A stretch of 64,000 nucleotides of DNA. Source: Apricaphanius iberus. Taxonomy: Eukaryota > Chordata > Actinopteri > Cyprinodontiformes > Aphaniidae. Below are positions 12,362 through 23,135 of the stretch, in pieces. The notes under the pieces are model-generated. The model was not told where the DNA came from. It saw only the letters and a program-made list of their open reading frames with translations, and did not search any database. The stretch spans positions 366,501 to 430,500 of the forward strand of contig JAPXFQ010002085.1 of NCBI GenBank assembly GCA_028564705.1, read 5' to 3'. Within the stretch, counting starts at the first letter, position 1. Each line of letters opens with the position of its first letter. The position numbers were made by a program, and so were the translations under genes.

Positions 12362-13640
12362 AATACTTTTTTCCCAAATTGTAACCAAGTCCTGTCTTAC
12401 CATTTTTTGAAAACTTTTAAATTTCCTTTTACTGACCATCCCAAACCTGAAGGAAAATGTCATTCTAATTACGTCATTATAGAGCTTTACTAGACATTGC
12501 TGTATCAGGTTTCAACAAATCCTAACCTTTCCTATCTTAGTTCCCTCAGTGTCTCAGAATAACACAGTGGAAGGCAGCAATTTCGTATCTAACCCTTCAG
12601 AAATTGATGGTCTAGTTCACAGTGTTACTTCCTCATTGCGTCTAGCATTAGACACTGTAGCCCATTTAAAAATAAGGTAATTAGCAATAGGAGATTGACT
12701 CCCTGGTTTAATGATGAGTTGCATACTCTAAAACAGAATACTAGGAAACTGGAGAAGAAATAGAGCTCTACACACCTAGAGGATACCTATTTAACCTGGA
12801 AAAATAGTCTACTGTGGTATAAAGAGCTTTCGACAAGCTAGAACAGAATATTTTTGTGTTAAATTTAAGTTAAATAAAAACAATTCCACGTTTATTTTTA
12901 GTAGAGTTCCCAAATTTATACAGAGTTACAGCTCTGTTAAGCCAACTATTCCCTCGTCTCTCAGTAGTGACAACTTTATGGGATTCTTCATGAACAAAAT
13001 TAATTATATTGAATATAAAATAATTGGCATTCTCCCAAATATTACCTCTCTCTAAGTAAGTGAAGCAGCATTGGAGAAAACTGTAGAACCTCATTTATGT
13101 TTGGACTGTTTTGATTCACTCAAACCTTCTGAATTATCAAAAAATATTTGCCTAATCTAAAACTTTAACTTTTATGTTGGACCCAATCCCAACCAAATAA
13201 TTTAAGGAAATGTTCCCTCTGGCTAATGGCCCTTTTTTTAGATATGATGAATCTATCCTTAGTAAATGGAGAACTTTTACTTTTTTTAATATAAAAAATA
13301 ATCTTACATCAGTTCATTCTGTTCTGTCTGTGTCTCTGCTCTGTCTTCTCAAAACTCCAGACGGTCATGGTAGATGGCCACTCTTACTGAGCCAGGTTTT
13401 GCTGGAGTTTTCTTCCCTGTTAAAGGGGAGTTTTTCCTCTCAACTGTCGCTACATGCTAGTTCTGTATCAAGGATTGCTGAAAGGATTGCTTTGGTTGGA
13501 GTTTCAATGTACGGAGCACAACTGTCAGTCAACCACTTGAGGCAATCTACTAGGATTCCTTAGAATAGAAAACTTTTTAACTGATTGGATTGTTTGTACG
13601 ATTGTATTGAAACTACTTTCCTTGTAAAGTGCCTTGAGAT
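12362..13640 (+). pseudogene. L2/CR1-type LINE, 3' portion
   Basis: Plus-strand decayed translation at about 12,640-12,840 resembles the linker before the reverse transcriptase of L2-like LINEs (LTPWFNDELHTLKQNTRKLEKK). It continues towards 13,000 with YSSVKPTI-like sequence. The segment 13,320-13,640 is the characteristic L2-type 3' end: GCCAGGTT.TGCTGGAG.TTTTCTTCC, AAAGGGGAGTTTTTCCTCTC, then CTTGTAAAGTGCCTTGAGATGA at 13,621-13,642. Most of the reverse transcriptase is missing, so it is a deleted, dead copy. The last tail bases continue at 13,807-13,837 and 14,856-14,880, beyond two later insertions. Confidence 0.82.
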
Positions 13641-13806
13641 GATATTCAATTCAATGCACTTTTATTTATATAGCACTAATTCACACCAAATGTAATCTAA
13701 AGGCACTTTACAACAAAAGTCATTTCAATACAATTATACAAACATTCCAATCAGTTAAAAGTTTTCTATGTAAGGAATCCCAGCAGCTTGCGTTGAGTCA
13801 TCGACA
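13641..13806 (-). mobile_element. Inverted LINE 3'-tail fragment
   Basis: Reading from 13,641 on the plus strand gives ATTCAATTCAATGCACTTTT, then TTTATATAGCACTAATTCAC and AAAGGCACTTTAC. This is the reverse complement of the same kind of tail that precedes it (GTAAAGTGCCTT...CTATATAAATAAA...TTGAATTGAAT). It also contains the reverse complement of the upstream L2 3' untranslated block (AAAAGTTTTCTAT, GGAATCC). It splits the host LINE tail between GAGATGA (13,642) and CATCTGCTGTGAAT (about 13,804). It is either a separate LINE-derived insertion or a local inverted duplication. Confidence 0.7.
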
Positions 13807-13837
13807 TCTGCTGTGAATCTGCACTATATAAATAAAC
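13807..13837 (+). mobile_element. Last part of the interrupted L2-type LINE tail
   Basis: CTGTGAATCTGCACTATATAAATAAAC is the expected continuation of an L2-type tail after AGTGCCTTGAGATGA. The tail finishes after the hAT insertion as TGAATTGAATTGAAA at 14,864-14,878. The final eight bases here (AAATAAAC, 13,830-13,837) are the hAT target site. Confidence 0.8.
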
Positions 13838-14855
13838 TAGGGCTGCCACAAAAGATTATTTTGATAATCGACTTATCACGAATTATTTTGCAGATTAGTC
13901 GACTAATCAGATCACATGTAAAATGCATTTTATTGCAGGAGAAAGCAGCAGCTCCAATATCTGCGCATTACCTTGAAGTGTTATGTAGTACCTAAAATAG
14001 TGATTTTTAAGGTGATAGCTCATGTAACAGTTATGAACTATAAAAAAATATAACATTAGTAATACAGCAGACAAATGACTTATGCTAAGGATAATTAAAT
14101 TACCACCATGACTGTTAAAATTGAAACTATCAAGTAATACAACAGCCTCTTCAGTCAGGAGCTTCATCAAAATTACTGAATGATCCTTGCAGAAAGATCC
14201 TTCCTGCCCAAAGCCATTTAACATCTAAAGTCAGAGTAAACATTAAATTATAACAAAATAAGTATTTTAATGCAATAATAAAAATAATAAGCAGCAGTTT
14301 TTTGTTGCGACTCCTGCACCTTGATGTCTTGTAAATAGCAGCAGCTAGTGTGCTCTGTTCGGGCTATGAAATGATCAGAACCAGCCTCTAGAGGAGAGAA
14401 GGTAAAAAGCCAACATGTCGGATAGAAAGGAAAAAAATCGCTCAACTGTTGATGGTAATGTTAGCAGCTAACAAGCTTACTAGCTCACAGAGGCTCCGTT
14501 TTTGTCATTAGCCAAAGTGGACTTCCCTTTAAGAAGCTCAAACAACACTGCTGTACTGCTGTGGAAGGCAACTTTTATTTTGGGAATTTTGCATTACACA
14601 TGCTTCTCTTTTTATTAAATAAAAATATCTAGAACTTTAGAAGTACGTTTTTGGCTCACTGCTGCATCTGAGCCTGATTGCCATAACTGCTAATTTGTGT
14701 GAGGGGCAGAAAGAGAGCAGATAAAGGGACAGCGACTGTTTTAAGAGAAAAACAAAGCTATAAAAATAAACAATAATGTTGATTGCTACATTTTTTTGTC
14801 GACAATTTTACTCATCAATGTTGACATGACGAAACGACAAATCATCGCAGCCCTA
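13838..14855. mobile_element. Non-autonomous hAT transposon with perfect 8-bp TSD
   Basis: The ends are TAGGGCTGCCA (13,838) and CGCAGCCCTA (14,846-14,855). Subterminal GATTAGTCGACTAATC-like motifs at about 13,885-13,910 match the GTCGAC/TCGACAAT motifs near the right end. The element is flanked by identical AAATAAAC at 13,830-13,837 and 14,856-14,863, exactly the 8-bp duplication expected of hAT transposases. The 1,018-bp interior has only chance open frames, so it depends on a transposase from elsewhere. The target is the LINE tail, so it is younger than that LINE. Confidence 0.93.
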
Positions 14856-14880
14856 AAATAAACTGAATTGAATTGAAAAG

Positions 14881-16090
14881 TTGCTATTACTGCTTATCTT
14901 GCTATGTATCGTGGCACATTGAAAAACGTGTTTGACATAGGATTAAACATAAAGAAATAAAAATACTTTGTAGAGCATGAAGTCCTGCAATGTCTGCAAA
15001 ATATGTTTATTTTTGGTATGCCCTCATTTTGTACAGTGTGTGTATATTGGGATCTATGTTTTAATGTTTCATGACAGGGTATGTTACTTTCTGATCTATA
15101 GATGAAAGTTCAATATTCACAGAGTCTATGAGGATCCTCAAACTCTCAAAACATTACTAGCTGAAATAATCAGAAAGTAGGTCAAAAAGTCATTTTTTTG
15201 GTATCCTGAGGTGAGTGAATCTTGATGAATACTGACCTAGCATCAGTGCAGGGTAGGAATATAATAAATAACATTACCTTTGGCTCATTGTTTCAAAATT
15301 TCGTTAACACTTTTGTTGATTGCGTTTTAATGGAGGATATGTTCAGTACTTATGGCTTTGTCTCTTCTGCCGTGTATTATTTGGGAAAGACTGTCAACAT
15401 GAAGAGAAGTAAAAGAAAGGAATCATGAAGAACAAGTTGCAGATGTTCAGCATTAAATGATGACAAGCTTCTGTGCTAATTATTTAAGTTTACAATACAT
15501 CTTAAATATCAAAATGTAGATTTGCTTATTTTTTATGTTCTGTAAGTGGCATTATTTACACAAAGCATCTTGCACCCTGCTGACACCAAAGTGCAGAACT
15601 TTAACCACATAAGAAGCTAGTATTAAAGTTATCTAATTCAGCAAATGGAAATATTTTTTTTTAATAAATGGAAAGTAAAATAATGAGCAATCTAAACATC
15701 TGAAAAAAGAATTAAATAAAGAGGATGAGGAATGGTGTAAGTGCAATACAAAGGAAGAAAATATGTATTTCAGTGAAGAAACTCTGGACTTGTATGTACA
15801 GTATATTTTACAGGAAAATACATATATAAATAAAAATTAAAAAACACCAAAGTTTAAACCACAACATTGTACTATACAAAATATTAAATCTAGACTAGTA
15901 AAAAACAAATTTCTTAAAACTTATAACACTATTTGCCATGATTAATAATAGCTTATACAGAAACAAAACAACACAATATATGTAGAAAAATTAAAGTTGA
16001 TGGAATTAAAATAAAATAATAAGTTATAGAAGATAATAAATAGCTGCAGACATCAACTTAAAGCCAAACTGGATAGAATGGTAATCTTTT
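14881..16090. other. AT-rich non-coding stretch, no gene seen
   Basis: No exon, splice pair or repeat could be assigned. The open frame 15,222-15,428 has no recognisable domain. Confidence 0.5.
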
Positions 16091-16099
16091 TTTTTCTTT

Positions 16100-16420
16100 T
16101 TTTTTTTTACATCCAATCTCTCTCTCTCAGCTTCCCTAAGGTCTTCGGGAATTGCTGTTTCACAGCTGATGGCTGTAAATAGAAGAAAGCCAGCTAATCA
16201 TGTGTTCTAGTTCTGATTATATGTACAAACAGAAGAACCTTTCCAGAAGACCTGAAGGGCCTGGAGGGACTCTACAACAGATGGACATCTGATAAATGTA
16301 GTGGGCTAAAACTGTTAAGAGCTTTGAATGATTGTAAGATAACTATAAAATGAATTATTTAATAGCCAAGTAACCAGTACAGAGGCTTAATGATCCTGGT
16401 CCTACACAGCATAACAAATT
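16100..16420 (-). mobile_element. Decayed LINE fragment (reverse-transcriptase-end sequence)
   Basis: The plus strand at about 16,270-16,390 (GTAGTGGGCTAAAACTGTTAAGAGC, then a CCAAGTAACCAGTACAGAGG block) resembles the antisense of the C-terminal region of fish L2/Rex-type reverse transcriptases. A clearer, related arrangement is present at 42,180-42,290. Frames are not recoverable. This is recognised from pattern only. Confidence 0.4.
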
Positions 16421-18118
16421 CAGAAGAAGTATATAAATAACATATTGGATTTAAACTTTGAAATAACTGTTGTGGATTTATAGCTCTTTTAGGAAGAGCA
16501 GAAATTACAGCTGTGTAAAAATTTTGTCAATAAAGTTTTAGAAGCGTGAACTATAGTCTGCATTGGAATTAGAGAAAATGGTCATAATCTGGCAATGTTT
16601 TTCCATTGATTAAATGCATTTTTGAGCCACTTTTTAATGTGGTTTTCAAGACTTAAGTTTGGTTCAAATTCAGTCCATGGAGACTCCTTGAAGACTAGTT
16701 GGTATATACAAATGATAATATCAGACACCCTTGAGGTTGAGTGGACAGTAGTGCACTCTGGGATATATAAATTAGTTGTCACACTAACACTGTGATTTTT
16801 CTTATTGAATCTGCCAAGATTCGATTCCCACTTCTTTCTGTATTTCTGAGAGTCCAGTTTAGATTTAGACATGATGAAAGAGGTGAGTAAGTGAAGGGTA
16901 GTCTCCAAAAGTATCTGATATAACCAAAAAAGTTACTAGATTTGTCATGAATATCTTTTTTCTTGTATCCAGAGGGATCTAAAAACGTACTAAATATAGC
17001 AACAATGTCTCTAGGTTGGCAACACTGTTCCCTTCTTGTTATAGACGGGATGGGGTGCAGTCACATGACTCCACCCCATCTAGTCTATCCAGTCATTTAA
17101 TCTGTAATGCAGTAGAGCATCTTAAAGAGAGATGAGCATCGGCACACACATTTTATATTTTTTTTAAAACCTTGTAATATAACAATATGGGCAAAAGGAC
17201 ATCAATTATAGTCATAAATATCGGTACTTGTAAATTTTTGGTGTATCGCCAGGTCCTAATCACAGAGATATAATTTAAGACAAAATATGCTTCTGCGTCC
17301 TTTTTTTCTATAAGAGCTTCTCCATCCTTTCATTTCATATGTCATTTCTGAGTTAGCTCAAATATGATTATCTCTCATAAATAACTCTTAGACTAACATC
17401 TTTCTTTTCTATGAAACTCTTACCAGTTAAGTAGATGTTTTAGCAGAGGGCCATAGAAATATGTTGCCAATCAAGTGGTATTGTGGTGCCCCACTCTCAG
17501 CAACAACATAGGAACACCAAGATTTGAGAGAGGAGAGCAACATTCCCCTCCTTTCCTACGTTCCACCCACCTTCTAATCCTCTAAAAGCACTTAGGAGAT
17601 TGGCTCCGTCCGCCTGCCTCTGCCCGTTCATCTACCATGTTGGTCGCCACAGCAGCTGATTGGAGGAGTTGCAGCTCCTAATTGGATCATGAGGGTGTGA
17701 TGCAGGCGACAGCAACCACATTATGGGAAGCTGACTTTGTGCAGAGTAACCCTGCCAGGATGACCCTTTCCCTGAGTAGGCAGGTGTGTGTGTTTATACT
17801 GGCTGACCCCAATGTGACTAAGAGCCTCTGTTTATCAATGTATGCTGGCTGAGGCTGCGGGAAAGGATAGATTGATGAGCATGATATATAAGAATAAAGA
17901 AGAGTAAAAAGAGGAGAAAACTATGTGAGAATAAAAGAGGAAAGACAAAGAGATGAGAAAAGTAAATGAAGAGGTGAGAAGAGCAGTTCAGCCTTGATTT
18001 TCGTTTTTGGGTTTTTTTACTTACAAACTTTTTACTTCCTTTGTAACCGCAGGTGGTAGGGAAGGATTGATGACATGATGCAGTGAATTAATCCTCCTGA
18101 ATCATGTGTTTGTGCACT
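16421..18118. other. Non-coding stretch with a possible conserved block
   Basis: No exon was found. The minus-strand frame 16,582-16,908 is not recognised. The block 17,590-17,870 has balanced composition, is free of simple repeats, and contains CAGCTG, CTAATTGG and TTTATCAATG motifs. It could be a conserved non-coding element. A purine-rich patch follows at 17,880-17,985. Confidence 0.35.
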
Positions 18119-18138
18119 GTGTGTGTGTGTGTGTGTGT
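18119..18138. repeat. Short (GT)n microsatellite
   Basis: Ten GT units followed by TAAGTGTGGG. Confidence 0.9.
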
Positions 18139-18618
18139 AAGTGTGGGTATCTTTCACTTTGGTGCAAAGTGACTGTGTTGTCCGTTACGGTGTAAACTGA
18201 GAGCATCACTGCTCTTTGCCGCATTATGTGGAGCGTGGATCTGTACATTCAGTTTTCTTACTGCAATCTATATCACACCATCATGAACACCTGATCCCAC
18301 AGAGCTAACGGGCACACCAGCAAGGACTATTTCTAATAGTTTTGACTTGAAACCTTGATGTTATCCCATGTTTCTGTTTTCTGTTTGTGAGACATAAAGG
18401 AAACTGAGGATTTATACAAGATTTAGGCTGCTTAAAAACATACATTTTTCCATAAAAGTAGTTTGAGTGATAGTTTTGTTGTCATTGGAGGAAAGTGTTT
18501 GTGTTATTGGATTATCATGTAATATTTATGATTAGGTCTGCAAAATCATGTTATGGAAACAAAAATATTATGTTCTTAAAACAGTAAAACATGGTCTTGA
18601 GATGATCAGATTAGAATA

Positions 18619-19003
18619 GTGTCACAGTTAGTAGCATTGCTGCCTTGCTTCAAGAAGGTCCCAGGTTCAAATCCCAGCCTGAGGTCTTTCTGCATGGAGT
18701 TTGCATGTTTTCCCTTTGCATTCTTTAGTTTTCCCTAGGTACTCCAGCTTCCTCCCATACCCTAAAAACATGACTGTTTGTTCAATTGGTCATTTAATTG
18801 TCCTAAAGTGTGAGTGTGTGCATGCATGCTTATTTTTCCTGTGTGTCTCTAAGTTTCAATGCAATGGACTTGCAACCTGTCCAGGATGTACCCTGTCTCT
18901 CGCCCTGTAACTGCTGGAGAAAAGCACCAGCTCCCCCATGACCTTGCAAGGATAAGTGGGATTGATGGATGGACGGATACATGGATGGACAGATGGACAG
19001 AGA
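18619..19003 (+). mobile_element. tRNA-derived SINE, family 2, copy 1
   Basis: The sequence contains a polymerase III B-box-like GGTTCAAATCC at about 18,665. The family body follows: GTCTTTCTGCATGGAGTTTG, CTCCAGCTTCCTCCCA, AACATGACTG, CAACCTGTCCAGGATGTACC. It ends in a GATGGATGGAC-type tail at 18,963-19,003. It aligns along its length with copies at 30,068-30,437 and 37,358-37,640. The 5' A-box half is eroded. Apparent open frames through it are artefacts. Confidence 0.88.
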
Positions 19004-19031
19004 ATAAAAGGGTTTGTGCATTGCCTTACAC

Positions 19032-19380
19032 CACACATGTCAAACTCAAGGCCCGGCGGCCAAATCCAGCACTCCATGGCCATTTTTATGGCCCTCTATA
19101 CTCTAGAGAACCTTATAGATAGAACATGTAAGTTCCATTTTTGTGCACCCCAATACAGTTTGATTTGTAAAATAAAAACTGTGTTTATTTAGACATTCTT
19201 TAATCACATCATTATGTAAAGTTGTTCTGGATTATTTAATTTTAGGATGTACTTTTGGAATGTGGAGGGGGATTTTAACAGTTTGTTATAGTTTTATCAA
19301 TACTTTCTGCAACAACCGGCCCTTTAGGGATATTCATCAGCTTGATGTGGCCCAAAATGGAAATTAGTTTGACACCGCTG
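19032..19380. mobile_element. hAT miniature element (MITE) with perfect 8-bp TSD
   Basis: Flanked by CCTTACAC at 19,024-19,031 and again at 19,381-19,388. The left end CACACATGTCAAACTCAAGG is mirrored by the right end, whose reverse complement begins CAGCGGTGTCAAACT. GGCCC motifs lie just inside both ends (AAGGCCCGGCGG and TGTGGCCCAAAATGG). This is the familiar TGTCAAACTC class of hAT MITE. At 349 bp it is non-coding and depends on another element for movement. Confidence 0.93.
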
Positions 19381-19388
19381 CCTTACAC

Positions 19389-19930
19389 AATTGATGAGGG
19401 CTTACCAGACCCAGTGCCATTTAGGTATCAGACCCCTCCCAAAACAGATTATAACGGCCATATAAATTAAATTCCAACAATCAAAGTATTGACCTAACAC
19501 AAGCAACAGAAAGTACTATAGGAAGGTACTATGAAAATGGACATTAGAGCTTTTTTTGATAAAAACAAGTAAAAAAGCAAGAACAAATGGGGAAAATGCC
19601 AATTTATCACCAGTCTTAGAGAGGTAAGTGCAACCTTGAGTGGCATTCTGGGCCCAACTCTGCATCAGTAGGTGGCGGTAGTGGAACAATTTGTTGTTTG
19701 CCTGCCGCCATTAAACTTCACAAAGTAAAAAATAGATTGCTGTCTAATTTTTACTCTGATTTGAGCATTCTAACTGTAGTTATGATGAAACCTTTGTTAA
19801 AAATACACCCAAAGAAGGCAATTACCAAGGTTTTGGGCAGCATATTATTTTTGGAATTGTGGCATAAAATTTTCTGGGGAATAATTATGTTACTGGAGGA
19901 CATTATTGTAACCTGGTGGAATTTAAAAGA
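19389..19930. other. Non-coding stretch, no gene seen
   Basis: Nothing recognisable was found. The open frame 19,698-20,051 runs into the adjacent poly-T of a retroposon and is not supported. Confidence 0.5.
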
Positions 19931-19933
19931 CAG

Positions 19934-20366
19934 TTTTTTTTTTTTTTACGTGTCCTGTCTAGCAGTATGCTACTCAGAATTGGTGTCTGAGTACCAAGTA
20001 CAAGCCCAACAGTTTTACTTTCCCAAGCAGAGTATTACAGCTTCGCTGTAGTACGCCACTTGATGTATATGTATGAAAAATCTTTATTAGTGATTACTGT
20101 GGGTTCAATTTCCTGACGTCATGGACATTAAACTGAGACAAGAAGGAAGAAAGGAAGAAGGTGAAGAAAAGAAACCGGACCAGCAGAGGTGCGAACCGAC
20201 GACACAAGACAGGGAGGCAAACAAAGAACACAAGAAAACATCCCAGTCCTCCACCTCTGCCGGACGGCAGAGAAACAGTAATACAAAACAAAAGCGACAA
20301 ACTGTACAGAACCAAACCAATAGTTCGGATCTAGTAGAATAAACTAAGAATTACACATTCACTACA
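19934..20366 (-). mobile_element. Unclassified retroposon, family 3, copy 1
   Basis: A poly-T run at 19,934-19,947 followed by ACGTGTCCTGTCTAGCAG marks the 3' poly-A end of a minus-strand retroposon. The roughly 420-bp body matches 48,485-48,921 almost base for base over most of its length (for example GAATTGGTGTCTGAGTACCA, GGGTTCAATTTCCTGA, ACACAAGACAGGGAGGCAAA). Open frames on both strands differ between the copies, so I treat it as non-coding. On the minus strand a loose B-box-like GGTTCGCACC and A-box-like GGCAGAGGTGG occur, but they are widely spaced and not at the 5' end. Whether it is a SINE or a truncated LINE 3' end is unresolved. Confidence 0.8.
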
Positions 20367-20768
20367 CGCGTGTAGGTTGTTTTTTTTTTTAGATGGATCC
20401 ATCCTGTCAGTGATATGCGGCTTTGACATTATTTTACTTTCCGAGTGGCTTGACAAAAGCATTTAATGAGTTTACGGTCATGATCATGTCCTTAACTGGT
20501 ATATATAACTGGAACCACAAGAATATTAGCTTTCCAATGATGTATAATATGGATTAAAGGGCTATTGCAAAAAAAAAGGCAGATTTGACCCAGAAGTATG
20601 TAATATACCACCAGCGAGCAATAAAAAACATAAATAGGTTGAAAAAAATTACAGCTATGAATCTTCGCAGAATAAGCCACAGTGCCCCAGCTAAATTCCT
20701 CTGGCGCTGGGTCTGGGGCTCATTTAGAATTTGATTGCTTTGACTCATCCAGTCCTTTGTAAGTCACA
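20367..20768. other. Non-coding stretch, no gene seen
   Basis: No recognisable features. Two overlapping minus-strand open frames at 20,492-20,748 have no supporting domain or splice context. Confidence 0.5.
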
Positions 20769-21202
20769 TAAAGTGCCTTAGAAAAATTATAATACACCTT
20801 GAACCTTTCATTTTGGCATGAAGCCATTGTTAGAAGAAAACAATGATAATTTCCATTTTCAGTTTGCAGCAAGCTGTGCTGTAGACACAGCAAACATGTA
20901 GAGGAAGTTGTCCTAGTCAGATGAATCACCATCTAAAACATCATGTGTGACTGCACTTTACCCTGGACACAGCATCCCATTTGTGAAACTAGGTATTGAA
21001 AGCATCATACTGCAGATGCTGAATATGCACATCCTACTTTTCAGACTTTTATTTAAAAAAAAATTATGTCTTTACTTCTGCTTCATTGTTCACTACTTTT
21101 TGTTGATGTGTTACATTACAGCCAAATAAATGTATGTGTTGTTTTTAATAGGATAAAATGTGTTTACCTGAAAGAGGGAGGAATACTTTTGGAAGGCACT
21201 GA
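20769..21202. mobile_element. Tc1-like element, strongly deleted
   Basis: The left end AAGTGCCTTAGAAAAATTAT followed by CACCTTGAACC is the terminus of a second Tc1 subfamily. The right end GGAATACTTTTGGAAGGCACTG (21,180-21,201) is its inverted match. Between them, 20,905-21,030 retains transposase-like DNA (GAAGTTGTCCTAGTCAGATGAATC, CACAGCATCCC.TTTGTGAAAC), corresponding to the region around the first catalytic aspartate. Only about 430 bp remain of a normal ~1.6 kb. Confidence 0.8.
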
Positions 21203-22910
21203 AAAGGGTGTATATGTGGAAGAATTTGAACACTTGCTGTTGTGTGGATGTTTGACCAAGTAGGCAGCATGTGCATGCATGTAGACATGGGGTTTGGTTT
21301 ATTTTTCTGAGTATGTGTATGTATGCTTGTAATACTGTGCATGTCTGCACACGTGCATGTATGCAGTGTGTCAAGTGCGACAGTACAGCAGGGGCGTCTG
21401 ATCCCTCCACCTTTTAAGAACATCAGAGGGTGTGAAAAGCACTGATTGCCCTAACCGCTCTCATTGGGACTCAAACCCCCGGCTTAGTTGTGCTTGAGCG
21501 AGTTTGAAGAGACAAGACAGAGAGAGCAAGATGTGTGCACTCGTGAGAGAGTAAGGATGAGGTAGTGGGAAACGAGAGAGACAGCGGGACAGAAGAGAGC
21601 GGTTTGGAAGGAATTAGTCATGAGAAGTTGAGGAGGCACAGACAGGAAATCAAAGTTAGCAGGGGAAACGGGGAGTAAACTAACAAACTGGAGTAAGATG
21701 AGTATGACGTTGAAAGAAAAGGCAGAATGCTGATAGGAAAAAGATGGGATGGAATTAGTGGTTGACAACTTGCTTAGATTCCTTGAATGTAAAAATAAGA
21801 AAGTATTTGTGTAAGTATAATAGTGCTTGATAAGGCAGTTGTAAAGTGATTTTCAGAAATGACCATTCGCAACCTAGAAATTTCTGATCATGTTATTTCC
21901 TTTGTTTTGTTAAGGTGCCTTCAGTAGTAACTCCCATGAGGTAAATAAATCTTACGCTGCTGTTTGTCAGTTTTGAACTTTAGAAAAGAGACTGAAATTA
22001 AAATATAGAGGTGTCAGTACGTATGTGTGAGAGTGTGTGTGCTTATTGTCAGCTAGGTGTTGAATGTAGGCTTGGCTATGCAGAGCGCAGTGAGGTACAA
22101 GACCTGGCTACTGACATTCACTGACATTCAGCACTTTCAAGCCTGCAGAATATGCACATGTGGTTAAAGTGATGTTTATTCCACTCTACCAGCAGCATCA
22201 AGATATGAATAAGAAACGTTTCTAACCCTAAGAGCATCCAGTGGACTGCCAGACCCTATTGGAGAAAATACAAGCCATTATGTGTTTATTTTTATCAGAA
22301 AGACACACCGCTTATAATTTTTTTGTGGCCAGAAACCAGGAAAGGAACAGTATAAAAAAACTGGTTTTTGGTTACAGAAACTTGGTTTCAACATCCCAGT
22401 TCAGAACAAATGTGGTATGTTTCAGTCATAAAGGACTGAAAGGACAGAAAGATTTTAAAACAATTTAACCATTTAAAAATGGTTAGGGCTGATTATAAGA
22501 AGTTTTTAAATAAGGCTATGCCCATTATCAACAATAAAACATATCAGTCCTTCACCTAGAAATTTTTCCAGCTGTGGTGCTAGGCGAGGGGGTGGTTGAA
22601 GGTTAATTATGCAACATTAAATTCAATAGCATTGAAATAGATTAAAAAGGAATTTTGGTTGCAACAAATAAAAAATGTAGCCTATACTTTTTATCTCAAA
22701 CATGCACAAGTTCAATTCAAGTATTGATGATTTCCCAGTAAAAAGTATATATATTTTCAGCATTTTCAGAACTACTAACCTTGTCAAAATATTTTTACTA
22801 CCCCTCGTGTTGTGCAGCTTTTTTTCGCAGACTTTTGCAACTCCATTACTTTGCATGCAATAAGTTTCCCAGTCACTGGCTGGAAATTGGTTATTAAAAA
22901 AAACAATAAA
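21203..22910. other. Non-coding stretch, no gene seen
   Basis: A purine-rich block occupies 21,500-21,745. A short tandem duplication ACTGACATTC/ACTGACATTC lies near 22,112-22,132. No coding evidence was found. Confidence 0.5.
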
Positions 22911-22911
22911 T

Positions 22912-22966
22912 GTTGGGTAACTTGACGTGATCCCTGGTTCTTTGATAACAGAGTGAGGTGTTTCAC
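22912..22966. repeat. Left arm of 55-bp inverted repeat, DIRS1-like end
   Basis: This arm begins GTTGGGTAACTTGACGTG and ends GAGGTGTTTCAC. It is the reverse complement of 23,136-23,190 at 52 of 55 positions. DIRS1-family elements carry inverted terminal sequence and an internal complementary region thought to help make a circular intermediate. This pair is probably part of that machinery. Confidence 0.9.
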
Positions 22967-23043
22967 TATGGGAATCGCCTCGGTGTGACCTACTACGGAA
23001 GCTCCAATGACATCACGTCTGTCTGAGACAGACAGGTTGAGCC

Positions 23044-23093
23044 AGGCTCCACCCACATATCTCACAGCCAACCTACCCCTCTCGACTCATTCA
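23044..23093. repeat. DIRS1-like inverted terminal repeat, left
   Basis: The sequence GGCTCCACCCACATATCTCA, then GCCAACCTACCCC and GACTCATTC, aligns with the reverse complement of 27,801-27,853 with a few gaps. Confidence 0.75.
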
Positions 23094-23135
23094 AGGGAGG
23101 TTTATTTCTGTGCCCATGCATGAAGGGATGTGTTG

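Noticed and set aside
18830..19192. Cluster of overlapping open frames on both strands as coding
   Set aside because: They run across a SINE tail and a hAT MITE.
20105..20342. Overlapping open frames in the family 3 retroposon (also at 48,642-48,910)
   Set aside because: Reading frames on both strands differ in length and sequence between the two copies, with no sign of selection on any one frame.
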